Shown piece by piece: positions 47,027 to 55,683 of a stretch of DNA of 64,000 nucleotides; position 1 is the stretch's first letter; each line of letters opens with the position of its first letter. Origin of the DNA: Candidatus Chlamydia sanziniae (lineage in GTDB: Bacteria > Chlamydiota > Chlamydiia > Chlamydiales > Chlamydiaceae); assembly GCF_001653975.1 (NCBI RefSeq), contig NZ_CP014639.1:496001-560000 (forward strand), given 5' to 3'. The translations under genes were made by a program, and so were the position numbers. The notes under the pieces were generated by a model. It worked only from the letters and a program-made list of their open reading frames with translations. It was not told the DNA's origin and made no database searches.

Positions 47027-48148
47027 ATGGAAGATGTCTCTGAGCAACAACTATTTTTTATGCGGCGTGCTATAACTCTAGGTGCGCAAGGGAAAATTAC
47101 AGCTCCTCCTAACCCTTGGGTAGGCTGTGTTATCGTAAAATATGGAAAAATTATCGGCGAGGGTTTTCATGCCTATGCTGGAGGCCCCCACGCTGAAGAA
47201 GTTGCTATACGGAATGCTTTGGAAAGCGTCGAAGGATCTGAAGTATACGTATCTCTAGAACCCTGCTCTCATTACGGCACTCGCCCTCCCTGTGTGCATT
47301 TACTCATACAACATAAAATTGCTAAAGTGTTCATTGCTTTGGTAGATCCTGATGCTAGAGTTGCAGGCAAAGGTATAGAAATTTTGAAAAAAGCAGGAAT
47401 TCTTGTACATGTGGGCTTGGTAAAAGAAGAGGCTTTTATATCTCTCAAATCTTATTTGCATCAACGTACTTATTCGACTCCTTGGATATTGCTTAAAAGT
47501 GCTGCTAGCATAGATGGACAGGTCGCAGATCGTTATAACAGATCTCAATGGATTACCTGTCCAGAGGCTCGTCAGGATGTAGGAAAACTACGCGCAGAGT
47601 CCCAAGCCATTATTATAGGTTCCGGCACAGCCCTTAGCGATAATCCTAAACTCACAGCACGATTATCTTCTGGAGAGCTTTATTCTCGTCAACCTTTGCG
47701 CGTAGTTTTAGACACCCTAGGGAAAGTCTCCCCCCAAGCAAGTATCTTTAATAACGAGGCACCTACTTTATACGTAACCACAACGCGCTGCCCTGATGAA
47801 CATATAAAAATTATAGAATCTTTAGGAATTGAAATTTTAATTACTCAGCCAACACATTTAGGTGTGGATTTGCACCAGGTGAATGACTACCTTGCTGCGA
47901 AAAAAATTTTACAAGTTCTTGTCGAAGGGGGAGCAACATTACATACTGCTTTTTTAAAAGAAGGACTTGCACATGCTCTCGTGCTCTATTTAGGCCCTAA
48001 GATTCTTGGAAATCAAAATAAACCTCTTTTTGCAGACCTAAACTGGGCATTAGACTCGGCAAGAACGTTACTACCTCAGAGTGCTCAATTTTTAGGAAAT
48101 TCTTTAAAAATATTGTGGGAACTCTCTCCTGTTTCAGAGAACGCATAA
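47027..48148 (+). CDS. ribD: Riboflavin biosynthesis bifunctional deaminase/reductase RibD
   Basis: A 373-residue enzyme that deaminates and then reduces the pyrimidine product of GTP cyclohydrolase II. The N-terminal zinc deaminase shows HAEEVAIRNAL and EPCSHYGTRPPC (zinc ligands His, Cys, Cys). The C-terminal reductase of DHFR fold follows from about residue 150 (LLKSAASIDGQVA; VEGGATLHTAFL). First of three rib genes in a row. No FMN riboswitch was found in its 43-base upstream gap. Confidence 0.96.
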   Translation: MEDVSEQQLFFMRRAITLGAQGKITAPPNPWVGCVIVKYGKIIGEGFHAYAGGPHAEEVAIRNALESVEGSEVYVSLEPCSHYGTRPPCVHLLIQHKIAKVFIALVDPDARVAGKGIEILKKAGILVHVGLVKEEAFISLKSYLHQRTYSTPWILLKSAASIDGQVADRYNRSQWITCPEARQDVGKLRAESQAIIIGSGTALSDNPKLTARLSSGELYSRQPLRVVLDTLGKVSPQASIFNNEAPTLYVTTTRCPDEHIKIIESLGIEILITQPTHLGVDLHQVNDYLAAKKILQVLVEGGATLHTAFLKEGLAHALVLYLGPKILGNQNKPLFADLNWALDSARTLLPQSAQFLGNSLKILWELSPVSENA

Positions 48149-48218
48149 GAAATTGAAGGGAAAGGATTTTTAGAGTAGCATGCCTAAGATATACGTCTAT
48201 TTATAAAGAGGGAGCCGA

Positions 48219-49484
48219 GTGATAGAGACTCAGAAACATGCTCTAATGTCAAGTTTTGTTTCAATAGAACAAGCTGTAGAAGACATTAAAGAAGGAAAGT
48301 TTGTTATTATTGTAGACGAAGCTTCTAGAGAAGATGAGGGAGATCTCATTTTAGCTGGAGAGACAATTACTGTTGAAAAAATGACATTTCTTCTTCAACA
48401 CACTACAGGAATTGTTTGCGCTGCTTTGGAACAAGAGAGGTTACTTCGTCTAAATATCCCCCCTATGGTCAAGGACAATCGTTGTCGTTTTAACACCCCA
48501 TTTACTGTATCTGTAGATGCTGCTCATGGAGTAACAACGGGAGTTTCTGCTGCAGATAGAACTAAAGTTGTCCAACTCCTTACAGATCCTACGAGTCAAC
48601 CTGGAGATTTCATTCGTCCGGGCCATTTCTTCCCACTGGCAAGCTCCCCAGGAGGTGTGCTAAAACGCGCAGGCCATACAGAATCTACCATCGATCTCTT
48701 GCGGTTAGCAGGACTTGAGCTTTGCGGTGTACTCGCAGAACTAGTGAATGAAGATTACTCTATGATGCGCTTACCGCAAATTTTAAAATTTGCTGAAAGA
48801 CATGGAATTTCTGTAATTTCAGTTACAGATTTGATTGCCTACCGGATGCTCTCAGAGCGCTTAGTAACTAAAATTTCTTCAGCACGACTCCCTACAATGT
48901 ACGGAGACTTTGTGGTATATGTATACGAGTCAATGTTGGATGATATCCAACATTTGGCCTTGGTAAAAGGTAAGGTTAATGGAAAAGAAAATATACTTGT
49001 GCGTGTACATTCGGAATGTATTACGGGAGATGTTCTGCGCTCAAAACGATGTGATTGTGGTGAACAGCTAAACTCAGCAATGCAATATATTGCCGAAGAA
49101 GAACAAGGAGTCATTATCTATTTACGAGGACAAGAAGGTCGTGGCATAGGTTTAGGGCACAAAGTACGAGCTTATGACCTTCAAGATAACGGCTACGATA
49201 CTGTAGATGCTAATTTAGAAATGGGCTTTCCCATAGACTCAAGGGAATACGGCATAGGCGCTCAAATTCTCGTAGATCTTGGCTTGACAACCATAAGATT
49301 AATTACTCATAATCCCCGGAAATATTTTGGCCTTCAAGGCTTTGGATTGCAAATTACAGAAAGAGTAGCTCTCCCTGTAAAAGTCTCCAAAGACAATGAG
49401 CAATATTTACGGACAAAACAAGATCGCATGGGACACTGGTTAGATCTTCCTCATGCCTATGCTGTTAAATTAAAAAGTCCTTAG
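48219..49484 (+). CDS. ribBA: Bifunctional DHBP synthase / GTP cyclohydrolase II RibBA
   Basis: The N-terminal half is DHBP synthase: [16 protein letters not shown] binds the divalent metal and ribulose-5-phosphate, and [10 protein letters not shown] and [14 protein letters not shown] follow. The C-terminal half is GTP cyclohydrolase II with the zinc site [11 protein letters not shown] and the arginine/GTP region [15 protein letters not shown]. The GTG start at 48219 is preceded by a good Shine-Dalgarno (GAGGGAG). An internal ATG at 48246 lacks this. The 421 residues cover both reactions at the head of riboflavin synthesis. Confidence 0.96.
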   Translation: MIETQKHALMSSFVSIEQAVEDIKEGKFVIIVDEASREDEGDLILAGETITVEKMTFLLQHTTGIVCAALEQERLLRLNIPPMVKDNRCRFNTPFTVSVDAAHGVTTGVSAADRTKVVQLLTDPTSQPGDFIRPGHFFPLASSPGGVLKRAGHTESTIDLLRLAGLELCGVLAELVNEDYSMMRLPQILKFAERHGISVISVTDLIAYRMLSERLVTKISSARLPTMYGDFVVYVYESMLDDIQHLALVKGKVNGKENILVRVHSECITGDVLRSKRCDCGEQLNSAMQYIAEEEQGVIIYLRGQEGRGIGLGHKVRAYDLQDNGYDTVDANLEMGFPIDSREYGIGAQILVDLGLTTIRLITHNPRKYFGLQGFGLQITERVALPVKVSKDNEQYLRTKQDRMGHWLDLPHAYAVKLKSP

Positions 49485-49493
49485 GAGAAATTC

Positions 49494-49958
49494 ATGGATA
49501 CGTTTACAGGACATTTGTCAGCAAAAGATCTGTGTGTAGCTGTTGTCGGATCTTGTTTTAATTTAGCTATTGCAGATGCTTTGGTTTCTGGAGCTCAGGA
49601 GACTTTTTTAAAATTTGGAGGAAATCTAGATTCATTAACCATAATTCGCGTCCCAGGAGCTTTCGAAATTCCCTGTACAATAAAAAAACTTCTCCTCTCA
49701 GGAAGGAAATTTAACGCAATTGTTGCCTGTGGCGTACTTATTGAAGGGATCACAACACATTACGACTATATCGCCAGTCAGGTTTCTGCAGGAATCACTA
49801 CACTGACTTTAGAATTTTGCTTGCCCATAACATTTTCTATAATTACTGCACCTTCTTCAGAAATCGCTTGGGAACGCGCAGGAATTAAAGGGACACATTT
49901 AGGCATCTCAGGAATGACAACAGCCATAGAAATGGCTACGCTATTCGCTCAACTTTAG
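49494..49958 (+). CDS. ribH: 6,7-Dimethyl-8-ribityllumazine synthase
   Basis: A 154-residue protein that condenses the RibD product with DHBP to form lumazine. Features are SCFNLAIADALVSGA, the phosphate/substrate segment VPGAFEIPCTIKKLL, and CGVLIEGITTHYDYI with the catalytic histidine region. It starts 9 bases after ribBA, with an AGGAG Shine-Dalgarno, and closes the rib operon. Chlamydial annotation calls it ribE. It converges on the CT733-type gene with a 24-base gap. Confidence 0.96.
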   Translation: MDTFTGHLSAKDLCVAVVGSCFNLAIADALVSGAQETFLKFGGNLDSLTIIRVPGAFEIPCTIKKLLLSGRKFNAIVACGVLIEGITTHYDYIASQVSAGITTLTLEFCLPITFSIITAPSSEIAWERAGIKGTHLGISGMTTAIEMATLFAQL

Positions 49959-49982
49959 TCGTAATCAACTTCTCTCTACATT

Positions 49983-51347
49983 TTACAATGTAACGCTAAC
50001 AGCACCATTTAAATGCACACGTATAGCTACATTCTCAGAGGACATGTCTAAACCTCCAGAAGAGTTTAAAGTCTCTGAAAAATCAAGAACAACACCTTGA
50101 GGAAGAAGTTGTTTCTGGGTCATTTCTTTATGCATGACTAAACTTTTTACTAATAATGATAACATAGTTGCATAAACTTGACGTAAACGACTTTCTGGAG
50201 TTGCAGCAGCATTGTGATTCGCAAGAGAAAGTCCTGTAATTAAATTAGGAAGACCATGAATTACTAAAGGAATATGTTCTCCCTGCATTGTATAAAAACT
50301 GTTCACCAATTTTTCTGCATCTTCCGTAGATAAATTCTGAAAACTCCAAGCTAGTGCTTCTACTTCTATAGGAGCCAAATGCATCAAAGTAGCTAAACGA
50401 ACTAATGTCATTTCCTCCCGAGATTTCCCGTCAAGCCCTAAGCGATTGGCTCGATAGGTAAAATAACGAGAAAAAACTTCTTCTATTGTAGTGTGCTGTT
50501 GAAGCATAGAAAGTAAAGGAACAAAATTAAAATAGAAATCTTGTGAGCAATACTTTTCTCCAAATCTATCCATACAATAGAGATACATATCCAGGATCAT
50601 AAGATTACGTCTTGTTCTGCCCACACTTAAGAATTGTGGACTGGGAATCTCTGTTAAGCTAAGCAAAGCGTCATAATTTCCTAGAAGACGTAGAGATAAA
50701 AACACTTCTTTTTGTTCCGGAGATAACCTCGTATACGAAGGGCATAACTCAGGGAAAGTGCGCAATACTTGAAGGGCCTTGGTATAAAAAGTCTGAGGAC
50801 AATGATCAGTGAAATAAGGCTTGAATATAGTGGAAGCTTTAGCTGAACGACCGATAGACTTTAAAACAATAGCAGTCTCTAAAATCTTTAACGTATTGTC
50901 AAAACCCTTGGGAAAATTTAAAAAGAAAACAAGTTGTTTATGCGCAGTCTGAAATTGTTTAAAAGTGAGCCCTCCTTCTTCAGAAGGCAGCATTTGTAGA
51001 AGTTGCATGTAAGATTGACGAGAACCACATATTAAAAGATGAAGATGAATCAGGCTACGAATAGCAATGTCTAGGACTGGAATTTTTTTGTTAAAAAAAC
51101 TTTCAGCGTAACTCATCCTCATAGGAAGAGAACTTGAAATGTCAGAATGTAGAGGTTCCGCAAGCCAAAGAAGCTCAGGATATTGGCGTAATTTCTGCTC
51201 TATCCAAAGTTCGGATCCGATTTTAGTCTTTCCCTGGATATTTTTCTGGTCAGATGTTCTAGGCGCAGCAGGATAAACTGTAGAAGATACCCCCCAAAAA
51301 AGAACTATAAAGAAAGCTAAGCTTTTGGTTTTAAGAAATTTTAACAT
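49983..51347 (-). CDS. Exported conserved hypothetical protein (CT733-type)
   Basis: A 454-residue protein with a clear N-terminal signal peptide (LAFFIVLFWGVSSTVYPAA, cleavage expected after about residue 27). The rest is largely helical, with no motif or membrane span I recognise. A short beta-rich tail (GGLDMSSENVAIRVHLNGAVSVTL) ends it. Position matches CT733 of C. trachomatis. It is divergent from the lipoprotein gene over a 256-base AT-rich gap, and it converges on ribH. Confidence 0.78.
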   Translation of the reverse strand: MLKFLKTKSLAFFIVLFWGVSSTVYPAAPRTSDQKNIQGKTKIGSELWIEQKLRQYPELLWLAEPLHSDISSSLPMRMSYAESFFNKKIPVLDIAIRSLIHLHLLICGSRQSYMQLLQMLPSEEGGLTFKQFQTAHKQLVFFLNFPKGFDNTLKILETAIVLKSIGRSAKASTIFKPYFTDHCPQTFYTKALQVLRTFPELCPSYTRLSPEQKEVFLSLRLLGNYDALLSLTEIPSPQFLSVGRTRRNLMILDMYLYCMDRFGEKYCSQDFYFNFVPLLSMLQQHTTIEEVFSRYFTYRANRLGLDGKSREEMTLVRLATLMHLAPIEVEALAWSFQNLSTEDAEKLVNSFYTMQGEHIPLVIHGLPNLITGLSLANHNAAATPESRLRQVYATMLSLLVKSLVMHKEMTQKQLLPQGVVLDFSETLNSSGGLDMSSENVAIRVHLNGAVSVTL

Positions 51348-51560
51348 AAGGGCCTCTTGATTATCGAGTAATTGTGTTAATATCTTTATTTTTAAAGAGC
51401 TTAACTAAAAACCTAACTTGATAACAAAATAGGCAATATCAAATCAACTTGAGAAACACAAGGGTGTTCTCCTCTTAATCCTAAAAGTTCCTCTCAGAGA
51501 ATCACCCCGAGTTAAGATTTGAAATATTAGGAATAATTCAAGAGTTTTTAATTGAAAATA

Positions 51561-51569
51561 TGGTATAAT
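51561..51569 (+). promoter_or_regulatory. Extended -10 promoter of the CT734-type lipoprotein
   Basis: TGGTATAAT combines a consensus -10 hexamer (TATAAT, 51564-51569) with the TGn extension. No good -35 is present, as is usual for extended -10 promoters. It would start about 28 bases before the ATG at 51604. The remainder of the 256-base gap (51348-51603) shows no gene. Confidence 0.5.
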
Positions 51570-51603
51570 GTTATAAATTTATTTTTAATTTTAACAAAAA
51601 GAG

Positions 51604-52269
51604 ATGAAAAAGTTTATTTACAAATCTATTTTCGTGGGATCTTTATTATTAATGGGCCTAAGCAGTTGCTGCCCCAAAATTCATAGATTTCATGACCAGA
51701 CCCTAAAAAACTCAGAGAACATAAATCAAGAGTCTGCTATGCTTTCGGAAAAGCGTAAAAACCCCTATCTTTTGAAAAGATCTTCTCGTCATTCACGTAG
51801 GCTCTTTGCTCGACGTGGTTACAGTAAGAAGGATATGAAAGAAATGCCAGCAAACTTTAAGGCGTACTCAGATCAAGTTTCGGATCAAGATAAAAAGGAT
51901 ATTTCCTTTGTCGTTTCTTCTGCTGCAGAAAAATCTTCCCTATCTTTAGCCTTATCTCAAAGCGAAATTAAAAACGCTTTATACCGTATTCGAGAAGTTC
52001 ATCCCCTAGCTTTAATGCAAATTCTTGCTGAGAATCCTGATTTGATCGAAGGCATCAAAAAAATGCAAGGTCGAGATTGGGTTTGGAATATGTTCCTTAC
52101 GCAGTTAAGTGAAGTTTTTTCGCAAGCAGTATCACAGGATGTGATTACGGAAGAAGATATCTCCGCATTTGCGTCCACCTTGGGACTAAACTCTGGAACC
52201 GTTTCCTCTATTGTACAGGGGGAAAGGTGGCCTGAGCTAGTAGATATTGTGACTTCACAACCTTCATAG
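51604..52269 (+). CDS. Lipoprotein of unknown function (CT734-type)
   Basis: A 221-residue protein with a lipoprotein signal: positive start, hydrophobic core FVGSLLLMGLSS and lipobox LSSC, so Cys22 should be lipidated. A basic low-complexity stretch follows (KRSSRHSRRLFARRGYSKK, about residues 59-77). The C-terminal half is mainly helical. Function unknown. It carries its own extended -10 promoter and strong terminator and so is probably monocistronic. Confidence 0.82.
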   Translation: MKKFIYKSIFVGSLLLMGLSSCCPKIHRFHDQTLKNSENINQESAMLSEKRKNPYLLKRSSRHSRRLFARRGYSKKDMKEMPANFKAYSDQVSDQDKKDISFVVSSAAEKSSLSLALSQSEIKNALYRIREVHPLALMQILAENPDLIEGIKKMQGRDWVWNMFLTQLSEVFSQAVSQDVITEEDISAFASTLGLNSGTVSSIVQGERWPELVDIVTSQPS

Positions 52270-52280
52270 TCGTCTGCGGC

Positions 52281-52330
52281 CGAGCTTCCTTTCCCCTAAA
52301 ATAGGTGGGAAGGAAGCTCGTTTAGTTATT
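52281..52330 (+). terminator. Rho-independent terminator after the lipoprotein gene
   Basis: GAGCTTCCTTTCCC and GGGAAGGAAGCTC form a 13-base-pair stem with one bulge and an 11-base loop, 12 bases after the stop codon, followed by a T-rich tract (TTTAGTTATT). It insulates the lipoprotein gene from the symporter gene. Confidence 0.85.
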
Positions 52331-52381
52331 CTACTTCGATCTTCCATTTGATGTTTTCAATTCACAGCAATAGGAGAGACA

Positions 52382-53758
52382 ATGCTATATTTTCTAGAAT
52401 ATTTTAATAAATTTTGCTCATCATTTTGTGTTTTCCCAATAATTTTAGTTTTGGGTGGACTCTTAACATGGAAATTACGAGGACTGCAATTTCACGGGTT
52501 AAAGCTCGGCTTCAATTTAATGATTAAAAATAAACAGGAGGCTTCTTCCACAGAAGAAGGGAAAGTATCTTGTTACGAAGCTGTAGCAGGAATTCTAGCA
52601 GGGAACTTCGGTACAGGAAATATCGCCGGTATGGCTATTGCCATCGCCTGTGGAGGTCCTGGGGCACTTGTCTGGGTGTGGCTTGCAGCTTTACTCGGTG
52701 CAATTGTACAGTATGCCGGTTCCTATCTAGGTGTCAAATATCGTCAACCCCAGGGCAATACAGGGGAATTTGTCGGAGGCCCTATTGCTTGCCTTGCCTA
52801 CGGCGTGCGTAGTAAAATCCTCGCTGTTTTGTTCGGGCTATTCACAATCTTAACAGCCTTCTCCGGAGGGAACTGTGTCCAAGTGAGCTGCATTGTTCCT
52901 CTCTGCGCAGACACTAATATAACAAGATTGTGTGTTGGGGCTTTATTTGCTTTGACTATCATTCCTGTATTAGCTGGTGGAAACAACCGAATTCTCAAAT
53001 TCTCAGCCCGAGTCATTCCATTCATTGCAGGATTTTATTGTGCCTCCTGTTTTATTATCCTCTTCAAATATGGAGCACTCATCCTACCTGCCATAAAATT
53101 AATCTGTGCTTCAGCACTTGGTGTTAAAGCTACAATAGCAGGACTCAGCGGTTATACGCTTACGCAAGTAGTCGCCTCTGGCGTAAATCGTGCAGTTATG
53201 GCAACAGATTGCGGTAGCGGTATGGTATCCATATTGCAAGCCAATACTAAAAGTAAAAACCCTGTTGTGGATGGACTTGTTACTCTTGTTCCACCCATCA
53301 TTGTTATGATTGTTTGCTCGATGACAATGCTTGTACTCATTGTGTCAGGGGCTTATAGCTCAGGAGCTTCAGGCACTCTCATGGTTATGAATGCCTTTAA
53401 AAATAGCCTGGGCTCTATAGGAGGGATTGTCGTTATTCTAGCTATGGCTCTCTTCGGTTATACAACAGTATTGACATGGTTTGCTTGTGCAGAAAAAAGT
53501 CTAGAATATATGATCCCAGGAAAACGTGCCAATCTATGGTTGAAGGTTTTCTATGTTATGATTATTCCTCTAGGAGGCATCATGGATATGCGTCTTATTT
53601 GGGCTTTGTCTGATACGGGCTTTGCTGGTATGGTCATCCTCAACTGTATAGCCTTAATCGCTTTGTTTAAAGATGTGGTATCAACAAACCCAGAGATTGT
53701 TTTACTCAAGCAGCAGAAAGATCGCATGCCTGATCCTTTACGTAATCTCGACATTTAA
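52382..53758 (+). CDS. Sodium:alanine/glycine symporter (AGCS family)
   Basis: A 458-residue polytopic protein with about eleven hydrophobic segments. AGCS signatures are GNFGTGNIAGMAIAIACGGPGALVWVW-like, AAVGILAGN, GGPIACLAYG and CAEKSLEYM. The family brings D- or L-alanine or glycine into the cell with Na+. From context Chlamydia scavenges amino acids. Its ATG at 52382 has GGAGAGACA 5' of it. It is 12 bases before the PEBP-like gene, suggesting one operon. Confidence 0.92.
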   Translation: MLYFLEYFNKFCSSFCVFPIILVLGGLLTWKLRGLQFHGLKLGFNLMIKNKQEASSTEEGKVSCYEAVAGILAGNFGTGNIAGMAIAIACGGPGALVWVWLAALLGAIVQYAGSYLGVKYRQPQGNTGEFVGGPIACLAYGVRSKILAVLFGLFTILTAFSGGNCVQVSCIVPLCADTNITRLCVGALFALTIIPVLAGGNNRILKFSARVIPFIAGFYCASCFIILFKYGALILPAIKLICASALGVKATIAGLSGYTLTQVVASGVNRAVMATDCGSGMVSILQANTKSKNPVVDGLVTLVPPIIVMIVCSMTMLVLIVSGAYSSGASGTLMVMNAFKNSLGSIGGIVVILAMALFGYTTVLTWFACAEKSLEYMIPGKRANLWLKVFYVMIIPLGGIMDMRLIWALSDTGFAGMVILNCIALIALFKDVVSTNPEIVLLKQQKDRMPDPLRNLDI

Positions 53759-53770
53759 TGGAGATAAATT

Positions 53771-54223
53771 ATGCAACTACTGTCACCAGCTTTTACTTTT
53801 GGTCACCCGATTCCTAAAAAATACACATGTCAAGGAATAGAAATTTCTCCCCCGCTTACCTTTTTAGACATCCCTCCTCAAGCACAAAGCCTAGCTTTGA
53901 TCGTTGAAGATCCCGATGTACCGAAAGAAATACGTAGCGATGGCTTATGGATTCATTGGGTTGTCTATAACCTCTCCACCAGCATCTCAAACTTAGCGGA
54001 GGGAGCAGACATTTTCGCTGTGCAAGGTTTAAATACCTCCGGTAAAATTGGTTACCAAGGTCCTTGCCCACCAGATAAACAACATCGTTATTTTTTTATC
54101 CTCTACGCTTTGGATACCATTCTTCCTGAAGAACAAAATGTCACACGTAATCAGTTACATGAAGTCATGGAGGGGCATGTGATAGCAGAAGCCGAGTTGA
54201 TGGGAACATATCAACAAAGTTAA
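53771..54223 (+). CDS. YbhB/YbcL-family Raf kinase inhibitor-like (PEBP) protein
   Basis: A 150-residue protein of the phosphatidylethanolamine-binding fold. It shows the ligand-site motifs DPDVP followed by WIHWVVYNL, and GYQGPCPPDKQHRYFFILYALD. The role of bacterial PEBP proteins is largely unknown; no signal peptide is present, so a cytoplasmic site is likely. It follows the symporter by 12 bases and converges on the SET gene with a 3-base gap. Confidence 0.92.
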   Translation: MQLLSPAFTFGHPIPKKYTCQGIEISPPLTFLDIPPQAQSLALIVEDPDVPKEIRSDGLWIHWVVYNLSTSISNLAEGADIFAVQGLNTSGKIGYQGPCPPDKQHRYFFILYALDTILPEEQNVTRNQLHEVMEGHVIAEAELMGTYQQS

Positions 54224-54226
54224 AAT

Positions 54227-54895
54227 TTAATTCTCTTCTGGAATAAACTCCATACGTTTTTTCCTGTGCTTCCAATACAGCGGGCCGTAGTGATAACAAA
54301 TCTCTTGACCCGCATGAATCCGCTCTATTGTTCGAATAATAACATGAAATAATCCATCATAAAAAATTCCCAAAGCTTCGGCATTGGGTTTATCACTGTG
54401 ATTGATAAACCGAGTAAAATTTCCTTGAGTCCCACTATCAATCGTAAAATATCGTAATGTCAATAACGGCAGAGGATAGCGAAAACAATAATCATTTTCA
54501 TCCATCCAAATGGCTTGGCGTCGACGTAAAGTTCCTGTATACTCCCCAATATAGGTCCATGAAGGAATATCTCTACGAGCAAAAACTCCATACCCTATAT
54601 ACGAGTTAATCCAACACACAGTAATTGGAGGAGAGGGAGGTAGAAGTAAATGTTGCTTATGTAGCTGCCCTAACCACTTCGCTAACGGAGAAATTAATTG
54701 TCGTTTTTCTGCTTTGTGACAAATCCGACGTATACTTTTCTCTACCTGCCAGTCAGCAAAAACTAAAGAAGGAAAGAATTGAAAATGAAGAAGATCGCTA
54801 GCTCTAGATATAGAATAAGACTTACTGTCGTTCCATGCACCACTTAAAGAAAGGTATAAGAACTTAAAAGAATTTGTAGTTGCTCTTGTCGTCAT
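54227..54895 (-). CDS. nue: SET-domain lysine methyltransferase, NUE-type effector (CT737-type)
   Basis: A 222-residue protein whose C-terminal two-thirds is a SET domain. YIGYGVFARRDIPSWTYIGEYTG starts the fold, GNFTRFINHSDKPNA is the SAM/pseudoknot motif, and GQEICYHYGPLYW carries the catalytic tyrosine. C. trachomatis NUE (CT737) was reported to be type III-secreted, to reach the host nucleus and to methylate histones (literature memory). The homology is clear but secretion is inferred. It overlaps the start of the next gene by 4 bases at 54892. Confidence 0.93.
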   Translation of the reverse strand: MTTRATTNSFKFLYLSLSGAWNDSKSYSISRASDLLHFQFFPSLVFADWQVEKSIRRICHKAEKRQLISPLAKWLGQLHKQHLLLPPSPPITVCWINSYIGYGVFARRDIPSWTYIGEYTGTLRRRQAIWMDENDYCFRYPLPLLTLRYFTIDSGTQGNFTRFINHSDKPNAEALGIFYDGLFHVIIRTIERIHAGQEICYHYGPLYWKHRKKRMEFIPEEN

Positions 54896-55680
54896 ACTTC
54901 CACTAACATAGAAAAATATACAGGATCCGTTATAGTATTAGGATTCACAATGGTAGGTCGAATTGAAGTGATAGATTCTATAGCTTGGGAAACAGTAGTT
55001 AACGCTAATTCGGGAGTATTACATTCACTAGAAAGATGGGCAAGATATAATTTTTTAAGATTAGGAGTCAGCACTTTTTGTAGCAATTTCCCACACTCAT
55101 AATTAGAAATGTGACCCAACTTACTCAAAACTCGTTTTTTATAAACCTCAGGACGTTGGGATTGGCGAATAAGTTCTGGATCATGATTAGATTCTATTAA
55201 TAAATAATTACAATTATACAACTCATGAACAGTTAATGCAGTTACCCAACCAAGATCTGTGCAAAAACCCAATTTCTCGTCACGATAAATAAAAATAAAA
55301 CCCACGGGATCTATAGCATCATGGGGAACATTAAATGTCTGTACTTTTAAGTCATGAAAGAAAAACATAGAACCTGTAGAAAAAATTTTAAAATCAGGAT
55401 GCATTTCTAATAACTGACATAAAACACGCGCAGTTTCTAAATTACAAATTACTGGCGTATTATAAGCTTTAATAAAACTCTTAATCCCAGAAATATGATC
55501 GGCATGTTCATGAGAAACGAAAATCGCTTGGATTTCCTCAGGATGAACATTCATGGAAAGTAATTCCCGAGTCACTAATTGTTTACTTACACCTAAGTCT
55601 ATAAGAATTTTACAGGACTCTGTTCCTAAATAGGCACAGTTTCCCTTAGAGCCAGAGGCCAAAGGGAAAAAACCTTGCAT
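54892..55680 (-). CDS. Metallo-beta-lactamase-fold hydrolase (YycJ/CT738-type)
   Basis: A 262-residue MBL-fold protein. The metal-binding motif is SHEHADHISGI, with further ligands in HDAIDPVG, CTDLGW, ESNHD and the C-terminal AHLSSE. YycJ-type enzymes are 5'-exonucleases or RNA-processing relatives; the exact substrate is not evident. ASGSKGNCAYL at the N-terminus is the YycJ pattern. It overlaps the SET gene by 4 bases and follows ftsK by 3 bases. Confidence 0.92.
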   Translation of the reverse strand: MQGFFPLASGSKGNCAYLGTESCKILIDLGVSKQLVTRELLSMNVHPEEIQAIFVSHEHADHISGIKSFIKAYNTPVICNLETARVLCQLLEMHPDFKIFSTGSMFFFHDLKVQTFNVPHDAIDPVGFIFIYRDEKLGFCTDLGWVTALTVHELYNCNYLLIESNHDPELIRQSQRPEVYKKRVLSKLGHISNYECGKLLQKVLTPNLKKLYLAHLSSECNTPELALTTVSQAIESITSIRPTIVNPNTITDPVYFSMLVEV

Positions 55681-55683
55681 AAA

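Noticed and set aside
48149..48218. Possible FMN riboswitch before the rib genes
   Set aside because: Neither gap upstream of ribD nor ribBA has the conserved RFN blocks, and both are too short.
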